Positions 1-6,272 of a stretch of 6,653 nt of DNA are shown here, piece by piece. The stretch is from Pseudomonadota bacterium (lineage in GTDB: Bacteria > Pseudomonadota > Alphaproteobacteria > Acetobacterales > Acetobacteraceae). The stretch lies in assembly GCA_021826565.1 (NCBI GenBank), contig JAKAZJ010000111.1, positions 1 to 6,653 on the forward strand. The letters are read 5' to 3'. The notes under the pieces are model-generated. The model was not told the origin of the DNA. It was given only the letters and a program-made list of their open reading frames with translations, and made no database searches. Made by a program: the position numbers and the translations under genes. The first letter of the stretch is position 1, and each line of letters opens with the position of its first letter.

Positions 1-42
1 TTGAATTCCGCCGCCTATTCCCCCGGCGGTTCCCCCCCCTCT

Positions 43-52
43 CTGGCGCCAG
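43..52. repeat. 10-bp perfect palindrome
   Basis: CTGGCGCCAG reads the same on both strands. It lies just after a C-rich tract (32-39). It could be a dimeric regulator site, but a 10-bp palindrome is not surprising by chance in several hundred bases of GC-rich DNA, so this is recorded only as an observed sequence fact. Confidence 0.3.
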
Positions 53-121
53 GCGGCACACTCAAGCGTGTAGGACGGTGCGCCGTGACCGGGTCAAGGG
101 GTGTGAGCGGGCAGGATTCCC

Positions 122-180
122 CGGCCACCCGGTGGTCCCGATCGCCGCTGGTTCCGTTTTTGGCGTTTCCCGGGTGGCCG
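122..180. repeat. Perfect 11-bp inverted repeat with 37-nt loop
   Basis: The left arm CGGCCACCCGG (122-132) is the exact reverse complement of the right arm CCGGGTGGCCG (170-180). The arms do not extend further at either end. The left arm overlaps a second, tighter possible hairpin, CCACC-C-GGTGG (125-135), so the two foldings would compete. A run of five T (157-161) lies in the loop. The arms are very GC-rich and would make a stable stem in RNA or single-stranded DNA. Function is unknown: it could be a leader structure, a terminator without a U-tract at the right place, a protein-binding site or a dispersed repeat. Confidence 0.55.
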
Positions 181-499
181 CGATTCGGGGCCGGATGGGA
201 CGTCCCTGGATTCCGAGATCGGATGCAGCCGGGACGAAGCCGCTGGTTGCACCGCATAACCGAAATGGGTCCCCGGCCCGAGGCAACGGCGAGCGTATCC
301 CAGGGCCGCCCGCTTGGGTGGCCGGCCGTTCAGTCGGGGTTGCTGCGGGAACGCCGAGCGCCGATCCGCCCGCGGGTCTGAAATCCAGGCTATCCCCCTG
401 ATCGGAATGGGCCAACGGCGAACCGCGGCTGGCTTGGGCGGGAATGGTGACTGCTTGCCCGCCCTTGCTCCGCCCCGCCCGGCAGGGCACAAAGCCCGT

Positions 500-1489
500 G
501 TGCCTGCGGGACCCTTGCGCATTGGCGTCATCGGCGCCGGTCATTTCGGTCGCTTCCACGCGCTGAAACTGGCCGCGACGCCGCGCGCGCACCTGTCCGG
601 TATTCACGACGCCGATCCCGAACGCGCCCAGGCGGTGGCGTGGGAGACGGGCAGCGCGGTCCGATCGCTGCCCGAATTGCTGGCGCAGTCCGACGCCGTG
701 GTGATCGCCGCGCCGGCCGGCGCGCATCACGCCCTGGCCTCGGCCGCGCTGGAAGCCGGACGGCATGTGCTGGTGGAGAAGCCCATCGCCGCGACCCTGG
801 CCGAAGCCGACGCGCTGGCGGGGCTGGCCGCGGCGCGCGGCCTGGTGCTGCAGGTCGGGCATCTGGAACGCTTCTCCGCCGCCCATGCCGCGCTGACCGG
901 GCACATGGGCCGCGCGCTGTATATCGAGGCGACGCGGATCGCGCCGTTCAAGCCGCGCGGCACCGATGTGTCGGTGATCCTGGATCTGATGATCCACGAC
1001 CTGGACCTGATCCTGACCTTGACCGACAGCCCGATCGAATCGGTCGATGCGGTCGGCGCCGCGGTGGCCTCGGCGCACGAAGACATCGCCAGCGCGCGCA
1101 TCCGTTTCATCTCCGGTGCGGTTGCGACCATCACCGCGAGCCGCGTGTCGGCGCGCACCGAGCGGCGGATGCGGATCTTCAATGCCGACGGCTATGTGGC
1201 GATCGATTTCGCCAATCGCCGCATGACCGTGATCCGCCGCGGCGCCGGCCAGGCGCCAGGCTTCGTGCCGTTGAGCTTTGTGGAAGGCTTCGGGATGCAG
1301 GACGTATCGTGGCAGGACCACGACGCGCTGGAAGCCGAGCACGCCGCCTTCATCGCCGCCATCACCGATGGCGGGCCGGTGCTGGTGGACGCCGCAGCTG
1401 GGCGCCGGGCGCTGGCCGCGGCGCTGGCGGTGGGCGAATCCATGGCCGCGGCGCGGGCGCGAATGCAGGCCTCGGGACTGATCCCGTAG
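500..1489 (+). CDS. Gfo/Idh/MocA-family NAD(P)-dependent oxidoreductase
   Basis: Predicted cytosolic sugar or sugar-nucleotide oxidoreductase of 329 aa, a usual length for the family. From the GTG at 500, the N-terminal Rossmann fold shows the nucleotide-binding loop GAGHFG (residues 12-17) after a first beta strand. The family motif VEKP is at 92-95, with Lys94 the expected catalytic/cofactor lysine. GHLERF (120-125) and a DLMIHD segment (162-167) with a catalytic-type His166 follow in the C-terminal alpha/beta domain. The GHxERF and DLMIHDLDL wording resembles the subgroup found next to lpxA/lpxI/lpxB, which includes GnnA, the UDP-GlcNAc 3-dehydrogenase of lipid A synthesis. That similarity is recalled, not computed, and no lpx or aminotransferase gene is present, so the substrate is left open. 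The frame stays open upstream, with an ATG at 407 and a TTG at 314, but those extensions look noncoding. GTG 500 puts the Rossmann strand at residue 7, with a weak AGGG at 484-487. TTG 515 is another option. The gene ends 4 nt from the convergent livF. Confidence 0.88.
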   Translation: MPAGPLRIGVIGAGHFGRFHALKLAATPRAHLSGIHDADPERAQAVAWETGSAVRSLPELLAQSDAVVIAAPAGAHHALASAALEAGRHVLVEKPIAATLAEADALAGLAAARGLVLQVGHLERFSAAHAALTGHMGRALYIEATRIAPFKPRGTDVSVILDLMIHDLDLILTLTDSPIESVDAVGAAVASAHEDIASARIRFISGAVATITASRVSARTERRMRIFNADGYVAIDFANRRMTVIRRGAGQAPGFVPLSFVEGFGMQDVSWQDHDALEAEHAAFIAAITDGGPVLVDAAAGRRALAAALAVGESMAAARARMQASGLIP

Positions 1490-1493
1490 GCGG

Positions 1494-2198
1494 CTAAAAG
1501 GACAACAGCCGGTCCAGCAGGGCGTGATCCGCACGCAGTTCGGCGGCCGGCCCGGTATGGCGCACCGCGCCTTTCTCCAGCACATAGACCCGGTCGGCCA
1601 GCGCCAGCGAAAACGCCACGCCTTGTTCGGCGAGCAGGATGGTCATGCCCTGGGATTTCAGCTCGGCGATCTTCTCGCGCAGCAGATCGACGATCAGTGG
1701 CGCCAGCCCCTCGGACGGCTCGTCCAGCAGCAGCAATTCCGGGTTGCCCACCAGGGCGCGGGCGATGGTCAGCATCTGCTGCTCCCCGCCCGAGAGGAAC
1801 CCGCCGCGCTGGTCGCGCCGCTCGGCCAGGATCGGGAACAGCTCGCAGACCCGTGGGATGGTCCAGGCGCCGGGACGGCGCGCGGCGCGGGCGGCGACAT
1901 CCAGATTCTCCCACACCGAGAGTTCGGCGAAGATGCGCCGGTCCTCCGGCACGAAGCCCATGCCGGCACGCGCCATCCGGTGCGGGGCCGCGCCGGTCAT
2001 GTCCCGCCCGTGCCAGATCACGCGCCCGGACCGCGGCGGGGTGATGCCCATGATCGAACGCAGGGTGGTGCTTTTTCCCACCCCGTTGCGGCCCAGCAGG
2101 CAGACGCACTCGCCCGCCGCCACTTCCAGCGAGATGCCGAACAGCACCCGGCTGAGGCCGTAGGCGGTGTGGATATCCTCGACCGACAGCAGCGCCAT
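1494..2198 (-). CDS. livF: LivF-type ABC transporter ATP-binding protein (branched-chain amino acid family)
   Basis: One of two ATPase subunits that power the Liv/HAAT importer at the inner face of the cytoplasmic membrane. It is 234 aa, normal for LivF. Visible motifs are Walker A GRNGVGKST (36-44), GFVPEDRRIF (81-90), signature LSGGEQQ (135-141) followed by MLTIARAL, and Walker B LLLLDEP (155-161) continuing SEGLAP. Glu85 stands at the Q-loop position and the H-loop region reads LLAEQG, with Gln instead of His. As I recall, both are usual in LivF (E. coli has VPEGRR and LVEQN), so these are family marks, not defects. The start ATG overlaps the livG stop by one base (TGATG), and GGGGGAA lies 8 nt upstream, so translation is probably coupled to livG. 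It is the last gene of the operon and has no obvious terminator after it: the convergent oxidoreductase ends 4 nt away. The cargo cannot be read from this subunit. Confidence 0.95.
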   Translation of the reverse strand: MALLSVEDIHTAYGLSRVLFGISLEVAAGECVCLLGRNGVGKSTTLRSIMGITPPRSGRVIWHGRDMTGAAPHRMARAGMGFVPEDRRIFAELSVWENLDVAARAARRPGAWTIPRVCELFPILAERRDQRGGFLSGGEQQMLTIARALVGNPELLLLDEPSEGLAPLIVDLLREKIAELKSQGMTILLAEQGVAFSLALADRVYVLEKGAVRHTGPAAELRADHALLDRLLSF

Positions 2199-2935
2199 CA
2201 GGCGTGTTCCCCCAGATAGACGCGGCGCACATCGGCGTTGGCGCGCACTTCCTCGGGCGTGCCCTCGGCCAGCTTGCGGCCCTGGTACAGCACCGCGATT
2301 TTGTGGGCGATGCGGAACACCACGTCCATGTCGTGTTCGGTGAACAGCAGCGTCAGGCCGCGTTCCCCGGCGATGCGTTCCAGCAGCGCGATGGTTTCGT
2401 GTGTTTCGTTGGCCGACATCCCGGCGGTGGGTTCGTCGAGCAGCAGCACACGCGGATCCGAAGCAAGCGCGATGCCGAGTTCGAGCTGCTTCTGGTTGCC
2501 ATAGGCGAGCACGCCGGCGACCGTGCCGGCCTGCGGCGCGAGCCCGATCGAGGCCAGCAGCGCCATCGTCTCGTCGCGGAACATGGCCTCGGCGCGGGAG
2601 AAGAAGTCGCGTCCCTTGCCGCGATGGGCCAGCAGTGCGGCCTGCACGTTCTGGAACACCGTCAGGCGCGGGAAGATGTTGGTCAACTGGAACGAGCGTC
2701 CCATCCCGAGCGCGCAGATGCGGTGCGGGGCAATGCCGGTGACATCGCGCCCGTCCAGCATCACCCGCCCGCCATCGGGGCGGATATGGCCGGTGATGAG
2801 GTTGAAGAAGGTGGATTTGCCGGCCCCGTTCGGCCCGATCACGGCGACGATCTGGCGCGCCGCCACCGTCAGGCTGACTTCGTTGACCGCCACGAATCCA
2901 GCGAAGGTCTTGCGCAGTCCGGTGATTTCAAGCAT
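2198..2935 (-). CDS. livG: LivG-type ABC transporter ATP-binding protein (branched-chain amino acid family)
   Basis: Second ATPase subunit of the importer, expected to pair with LivF beneath the LivH-LivM channel. It is 245 aa, close to the usual 250-255. Motifs in order are Walker A GPNGAGKST (34-42), Q-loop RSFQLTNIFPRLTV (80-93, Gln83), the LivG-style signature LAYGNQKQLE (143-152), Walker B VLLLDEPTAG (163-172) and H-loop FTEHDMDVVF (198-207, His201). The LAYG form, lacking the usual Ser, is also what I recall in E. coli LivG. The C-terminal VRRVYLGE is typical of LivG. All catalytic residues are present. The start ATG lies inside the 3' end of livM with an 8-nt overlap, and GAGG (2943-2946) sits 7 nt upstream as ribosome binding site. 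Assignment as LivG rather than LivF rests on the EHDM H-loop, the RSFQ Q-loop and the gene order. Confidence 0.95.
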   Translation of the reverse strand: MLEITGLRKTFAGFVAVNEVSLTVAARQIVAVIGPNGAGKSTFFNLITGHIRPDGGRVMLDGRDVTGIAPHRICALGMGRSFQLTNIFPRLTVFQNVQAALLAHRGKGRDFFSRAEAMFRDETMALLASIGLAPQAGTVAGVLAYGNQKQLELGIALASDPRVLLLDEPTAGMSANETHETIALLERIAGERGLTLLFTEHDMDVVFRIAHKIAVLYQGRKLAEGTPEEVRANADVRRVYLGEHA

Positions 2936-3908
2936 CGCCGCGCCTCGCCAGCAGCCGCCGCACGGCAGCGCCCCCGCGTGCCAGCCCCCCCAGGATTCCG
3001 CCCGGCAGCGCGAACAGCAGGATCAGCAGAATGCTGCCCAGCACGAACGGCCAGTATTGCGTGTAGTTGGTGATCTCCTGGTTCAGCCAGACCAGCGCGA
3101 AGGCGCCGACCGTGGGCCCCCAGAAGAAGTTCATCCCGCCCAGAATGGTCATGATCATCACTTCCGCCGATTTCGGCCAGAACACGTAATCGGGGAATAC
3201 GCCGCGGTTGAAGATGCCATAGAGCGCGCCCGACAGCCCGGCGAAGCCGCCGGCCACCACGAACACCGATAATTCGTAGGCGCGCACATTGAGGCCGATG
3301 AACGCCGCGCGCTCGCGGTTGTCGCGAATTGCGGTCAGCATCCGCCCGAACGGGGAGCGGGTGATCTGACCGACGATCGCGATGCACACCGCGACCAGCG
3401 CCAGGGTCAGTACATAGAACCGCTGGTTGATGTTCAGATCGCCCAGATACGGAACCGAGGCCATCCAGTGCATGTTGGGGAACGGCACGTCGGCGATGCC
3501 CTGATCGCCCCCCGTCACCGTGTTCCATTTGAAGCACACCGCCCAGACGATCTGCGAGAACGCCAGTGTCAGCATGGCGAAATAGATCTTGGTCAGCCGC
3601 ACGCAGAAGAACCCGAATACCAGCGCGAACATGGCCGCGCCCAGCCCGGAGGCGGGGAACGCCAGGACGAACGGCAGTCCGTAACTCTTCATCAGGATCC
3701 CGCACACATAGGAGCCGATGCCGAAATAGGCTACATGCCCGAACGAAATCAGCCCGGTGGTGCCGAGCAGCAGGTTCAGGCTGATCGCGAACAACGCGTC
3801 GATCGCGATTTCGGTGCCGAGGAAGGTTTCATAGCGGCTGCCGATCCAGGGTAGCGGCAGCAGCACCAGGAAGATCAGCAAGGTCCAGGGAATTCGGCGT
3901 GCGCTCAT
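2928..3908 (-). CDS. livM: LivM-type ABC transporter permease (branched-chain amino acid family)
   Basis: Inner-membrane permease that forms the substrate path together with LivH. It is 326 aa with about 8-9 hydrophobic segments, roughly at 8-23, 33-52, 58-73, 79-102, 108-126, 163-181, 211-231, 245-270 and 285-305. The family hallmark runs LNLLLGTTGLISFGH (44-58) and on into AYFGIGSY. TGGDQGI (132-138) matches the conserved periplasmic-side TGG motif, and GRMLTAIRDNRERAAFIGLN (188-207) is the cytoplasmic coupling loop that contacts the ATPases. The C-terminus is short and basic. E. coli LivM is longer at its N-terminus, while this shorter form is common in alphaproteobacteria. The start codon shares ATGA with the livH stop (4-nt overlap) and lacks a clear ribosome binding site of its own, so re-initiation after livH is likely. 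An 8-nt overlap links it to livG. Confidence 0.94.
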   Translation of the reverse strand: MSARRIPWTLLIFLVLLPLPWIGSRYETFLGTEIAIDALFAISLNLLLGTTGLISFGHVAYFGIGSYVCGILMKSYGLPFVLAFPASGLGAAMFALVFGFFCVRLTKIYFAMLTLAFSQIVWAVCFKWNTVTGGDQGIADVPFPNMHWMASVPYLGDLNINQRFYVLTLALVAVCIAIVGQITRSPFGRMLTAIRDNRERAAFIGLNVRAYELSVFVVAGGFAGLSGALYGIFNRGVFPDYVFWPKSAEVMIMTILGGMNFFWGPTVGAFALVWLNQEITNYTQYWPFVLGSILLILLFALPGGILGGLARGGAAVRRLLARRGDA

Positions 3909-4786
3909 CGGATCGGTCGACCGAACAGGCCCCAGGGCCGCACGATCAGCACCACCGCCATCAGCGCGAATACCGAGAACAGTGAGAACTCCGGCAGGAT
4001 CAGGATGCCGAACGAGAGCACCTGGCCGTAGATCATCGCCCCCCAGAACGTGCCCCAGAACGAGCCGAGCCCGCCGATGACCACCACGATGAAGGCCTGC
4101 ACGATCACCTGCACGTCCATCCCCGGCACGATGCTTTCCATCGGCGTGATGAACGCCCCCGCGATCCCCGCCAGGAACGAGGACACCGCGAACATCCCGG
4201 TATAGATCAGCCCGACATTGGCCCCCATCGCGTCCAGCATCTCACGGTCGGCGGAGGCCGCGCGCAGCATCCGCCCCGCCGCGGTGCGCGCCAGCACCAG
4301 CCCCACCGTGATGGCGATCGCCGGGCCCACGGCGATGATGAACAAGTTATAGTACGGCACGGTATTGCCGAGCAGCTGGAAGCCGCCATCCAGGATTGGC
4401 GGGCGATGCACCGAGAGCTGCTCGGTGCCCCAGATATATTTCGCGGCGTCGCCCAGGATCAGCACCAGCGCGTAGGTGAGCAGCAGCTGATACAGCTCGT
4501 CCAGGCCATAGAGATGACGCAGCAGCAGCCGCTCGGTCACCGCGCCCAGCAGCGCCACGCCGAGCCCGGCGGCCAGCGCCGCCAGCCAGAACGCTTCGCC
4601 CACCGGATGCAGCCAGGTCACCACCTGCCAGGCCAGATACGCACCGATCATGTAGAACGAGCCATGCGCGAAATTGAGCACACGCATGACGCCGAATACC
4701 AAAGACAGGCCCGAGGCAATCAGGAACAGGAACATCGACGTCGTCAGTCCGGACAGGAACTGGCCGACGAGCAGGGAGGCCGTCAT
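3905..4786 (-). CDS. livH: LivH-type ABC transporter permease (branched-chain amino acid family)
   Basis: Inner-membrane permease, partner of LivM. Its 293 aa fit the usual length of 290-310. It is strongly hydrophobic with about eight membrane segments. The LivH hallmark GLSLVFGVMRVLNFAHGSFY spans 26-45. The cytoplasmic ATPase-coupling loop GRMLRAASADREMLDAMGAN spans 171-190, and GGLGSFWGTFWG (238-249) is the conserved C-terminal motif. The start is well supported: a strong Shine-Dalgarno sequence GGGGAGG (4797-4803 on this strand) lies 10 nt upstream of the ATG, and the protein begins with the usual short polar stretch before the first helix. It lies 39 nt after the binding-protein gene. 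Having its own strong ribosome binding site suggests the permease block is translated independently of the upstream gene. Stop and start overlap with livM as ATGA. Confidence 0.94.
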   Translation of the reverse strand: MTASLLVGQFLSGLTTSMFLFLIASGLSLVFGVMRVLNFAHGSFYMIGAYLAWQVVTWLHPVGEAFWLAALAAGLGVALLGAVTERLLLRHLYGLDELYQLLLTYALVLILGDAAKYIWGTEQLSVHRPPILDGGFQLLGNTVPYYNLFIIAVGPAIAITVGLVLARTAAGRMLRAASADREMLDAMGANVGLIYTGMFAVSSFLAGIAGAFITPMESIVPGMDVQVIVQAFIVVVIGGLGSFWGTFWGAMIYGQVLSFGILILPEFSLFSVFALMAVVLIVRPWGLFGRPIR

Positions 4787-4796
4787 GACGTGGCGG

Positions 4797-4803
4797 CCTC
4801 CCC
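4797..4803 (-). promoter_or_regulatory. Strong ribosome binding site of livH
   Basis: GGGGAGG lies 10 nt upstream of the livH ATG. It occupies the 39-nt gap (4787-4825) between the binding-protein gene and livH. I see no convincing terminator or attenuator hairpin in that gap, so read-through from the binding-protein gene into livHMGF is expected. Confidence 0.65.
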
Positions 4804-4825
4804 GTGACGATAACGAACGGTCAAC

Positions 4826-6025
4826 TCAGTGTCCGGCCGGCTCGGGATTGTAGTAGGTCGGATCGGAGATGACCGCGAAGGGGAACTTGGGCGAACGCAC
4901 CATCACGCCCCAGTATTCGCCGGCGTCGGCGTCGTGATTGGTGGCCGAGAAGGTACGCGGGCCGAGCGGGGTAGAATAGGTCATCCCCGACATGGCCTTC
5001 GACACCGCCGCTTCGTTGGTGGAGTTGGCGGCGCGGATACCCTGCGCGATCGCGGCGATGGTCACATAGCCCTGGATCGCCCAGGACGATCCGAATTTGA
5101 TCTTGAGCGCCTTCGCCACCTTGGCATCGAACGCCTTGTCCGCTGCCGGCTGGTTCGGTCCGTCCCACAGCACCGGATCATAGGTATTGGTCCAGATTCC
5201 CAGCGGATAAGCGCTGCCCAGCGCGCGGGTCACGTCGATCGAGCCGGCCTCACCGCCATCGGCAAGCCGGTTGTGGATCGCCTTGAAATACCCCAGCGGC
5301 GTTCCCTGCTTGACGAAGCTGATGAAATCGCCAGCGAATTCGTCGCAATAGACCGCGTCCGGGTGCTTGGCCATCTGCGCGGTGATGAACGGGGTGAAAT
5401 TCGCCTGCCCCAGCTTCGGCCATTCCTGATCGACGATCTTGATGTCCGGGCGCAGCTTGTGCAGCTCGGCGACGAAGGCGGCGATCGCGTCGTGGCCATA
5501 CGCGTAGTCGGGCGCGATGGTCGCCACGGTGTGCACGTTCTTCCATCGTGCCACGATGATCGCGCCGGCCTGGCCCTCGATGGTGGTGTTGGAGGCGGCG
5601 CGGAAGATGTAGGGATGGAAGTTCTGTGGGTCGGTGAGCTCGTAGGTCTTCGCCGACGGGGCGACGAACACCACATGGTTTTCCTTGGCGATGGTCGAGA
5701 CCGCCGGCGCCTCGGCGGAGGTCAGCGTGCCGGCCAGGAACTGCACCCCGTTCTTGACGATCAGTTCGCGCGCGAGGCGAACCGCCTCGGCCGGATTCGC
5801 CTTGCTGTCGCGCGGCAACAGTTCCAGTTTGCGCCCCAGGACCCCGCCGGCGGCGTTGATGTCGGCGACCGCGAGTTCCGCGCCCTTCAGGATGGGCACG
5901 CCATAGACGGCGGTGGGGCCGGAGAGGGGAATCGGGAAGCCGATCTTGATCGGCCCCTTGGCCATCGCCGCTACGGGCAACAGCAACATCGCCGCGGTTG
6001 CGGCGAGTAGGTGACGAAGTCGCAT
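4826..6025 (-). CDS. Periplasmic substrate-binding protein of a Liv/HAAT ABC importer (LivK-like, type I fold)
   Basis: First gene of the transporter operon: a 399-aa secreted ligand-binding protein that delivers substrate to LivH-LivM. A classic signal peptide is visible, with basic MRLRH, a hydrophobic core at 6-18 and a likely AMA|KG cleavage after residue 22. No lipobox is seen. The mature N-terminus KGPIKIGFPIPLSGPTAVYG (23-42) is the standard first strand and loop of the Peripla_BP_6 family, followed by GAELAVADINAAGGVLGRKL (48-67). By analogy with LivJ, GTLTSAEAPA (99-108) and APSAKTYELT (122-131) should form part of the ligand pocket. The Cys pair that makes the N-lobe disulfide in E. 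coli LivK is absent; the only Cys I see in the mature protein is in YCDEF. Ligand identity is not deducible: branched-chain amino acids, aromatic acids, amides and urea are all carried by this family. Ribosome binding site AGGGAGG ends 5 nt before the ATG. Confidence 0.93.
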   Translation of the reverse strand: MRLRHLLAATAAMLLLPVAAMAKGPIKIGFPIPLSGPTAVYGVPILKGAELAVADINAAGGVLGRKLELLPRDSKANPAEAVRLARELIVKNGVQFLAGTLTSAEAPAVSTIAKENHVVFVAPSAKTYELTDPQNFHPYIFRAASNTTIEGQAGAIIVARWKNVHTVATIAPDYAYGHDAIAAFVAELHKLRPDIKIVDQEWPKLGQANFTPFITAQMAKHPDAVYCDEFAGDFISFVKQGTPLGYFKAIHNRLADGGEAGSIDVTRALGSAYPLGIWTNTYDPVLWDGPNQPAADKAFDAKVAKALKIKFGSSWAIQGYVTIAAIAQGIRAANSTNEAAVSKAMSGMTYSTPLGPRTFSATNHDADAGEYWGVMVRSPKFPFAVISDPTYYNPEPAGH

Positions 6026-6078
6026 TATAGCCTCCCTGCGCGCCGACGGATGTGTCTCCGTTCGGTTCTGATGTCGGG

Positions 6079-6107
6079 ATCGTGACCGACCGCGGCCGGG
6101 CTGTCAA
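6079..6107 (-). promoter_or_regulatory. Predicted sigma70-type promoter of the transporter operon
   Basis: On the minus strand a perfect -35 TTGACA (6107-6102) is followed by a 17-nt spacer and CACGAT (6084-6079) as -10, which matches three of six consensus bases including the key A and T. Transcription would begin near 6072, giving a leader of about 46 nt. The leader contains a small hairpin (ACGGA at 6046-6050 pairing with TCCGT at 6057-6061, 6-nt loop) and the AGGGAGG ribosome binding site. The -35 match and spacing are the main support. The weak -10 suggests moderate or activator-aided expression. Confidence 0.5.
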
Positions 6108-6158
6108 GCGTCCGTCGCAGATCGACCATGCGTCAGGCGCATGGGCTGGCGCCCCGGT

Positions 6159-6187
6159 TTGCCTGCCCGGCTGGGTTCTGGCATACG
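6159..6187 (+). promoter_or_regulatory. Possible promoter of hppA (weak)
   Basis: On the plus strand TTGCCT (6159-6164), a 17-nt spacer and CATACG (6182-6187) give four of six and three of six consensus matches. A start near 6195 would leave a leader of about 85 nt before the hppA ATG. Matches this weak occur by chance in GC-rich DNA, but a promoter for hppA must lie somewhere between 6026 and 6279 unless the gene is read from elsewhere. Confidence 0.22.
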
Positions 6188-6252
6188 CCGCCCGCGATTA
6201 CGTTCCGTTCATGCCTCCTGATCCGTGCCCGTTTGGGCCGGGCCGTGGGGTT

Positions 6253-6263
6253 CACGTGTACAC
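6253..6263. repeat. Overlapping small palindromes just before the hppA ribosome binding site
   Basis: CACGTG (6253-6258) overlaps the perfect 8-bp palindrome GTGTACAC (6256-6263), which ends 3 nt before the AGGGAAG ribosome binding site. The position would suit an operator or a local RNA structure, but palindromes this short are expected about once by chance in a 250-bp region. Confidence 0.2.
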
Positions 6264-6265
6264 AC

Positions 6266-6272
6266 AGGGAAG
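6266..6272 (+). promoter_or_regulatory. Ribosome binding site of hppA
   Basis: AGGGAAG with a 7-nt spacer to the ATG at 6280 fixes the start of hppA. It also argues against the overlapping reading frame that begins at 6128. Confidence 0.6.

Larger units (their letters stand above)
1..499. other. Gene-free GC-rich stretch upstream of the oxidoreductase
   Basis: I see no supportable gene here on either strand. Open frames do run through it, but this is expected in GC-rich DNA with few stop codons. Their conceptual products are rich in Arg, Pro, Gly and Ser, lack any motif I recognise, and show no hydrophobic or domain-like pattern. The first 60 bases are low-complexity, with an eight-C run around 32-39. 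The stretch contains a perfect 10-bp palindrome (43-52), an 11-bp inverted repeat (122-132 with 170-180) and a 10-bp direct repeat (144-153 and 239-248). It presumably holds the promoter and leader of the oxidoreductase gene, though I could not pick out a convincing -35/-10 pair. It could also contain a decayed gene or an unannotated RNA. The sequence alone does not decide. Confidence 0.6.

Noticed and set aside
144..248. 10-bp direct repeat GCCGCTGGTT (144-153 and 239-248) as an attachment-site pair or target duplication
   Set aside because: It is too short, and there is no mobile gene or other end structure between or around the copies.
1..381. Open frame of 126 codons on the plus strand starting at the window edge
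   Set aside because: It has no domain, no sensible ribosome binding site can be judged at the edge, and the composition is Pro/Arg/Ser/Gly-rich, like noncoding GC-rich sequence.
94..531. Open frame of 145 codons on the minus strand in the gene-free stretch
   Set aside because: It runs into the conserved start of the oxidoreductase, has no recognisable motif, and its composition looks random.
1491..1511. Hairpin CGGCT/AGCCG between the convergent genes as a bidirectional terminator
   Set aside because: The stem is only 5 bp with an 11-nt loop and no T-run on either strand, so it is too weak to call.
62..1585. Open frame of 507 codons on the minus strand opposite the oxidoreductase gene
   Set aside because: The product is an Arg/Gly/His-rich sequence without motifs, antisense to a protein with clear Rossmann and EKP motifs. 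Long antisense frames are typical of GC-rich genes.
1494..2198. Glu in the Q-loop and Gln in place of the H-loop His in LivF, as a sign of a defective ATPase
   Set aside because: As far as I recall, the same residues occur in E. coli LivF and are normal for the subfamily.
1192..2232. Open frame of 346 codons on the minus strand overlapping livF in another frame
   Set aside because: It is a shadow frame; the ABC ATPase motifs are all in the frame of 1494-2198.
2198..2935. Altered ABC signature LAYG in LivG as an oddity
   Set aside because: As I recall, E. coli LivG carries the same LAYG form, so it is a family feature.
4829..6010. Open frame of 393 codons on the plus strand opposite the binding-protein gene
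   Set aside because: It is antisense to a gene with a signal peptide and family motifs. The product is rich in Gly, Arg, Asp and His and has no motif.
6180..6196. Sigma54-like TGGCA element upstream of hppA
   Set aside because: The matching TTGC element at the right distance is missing.
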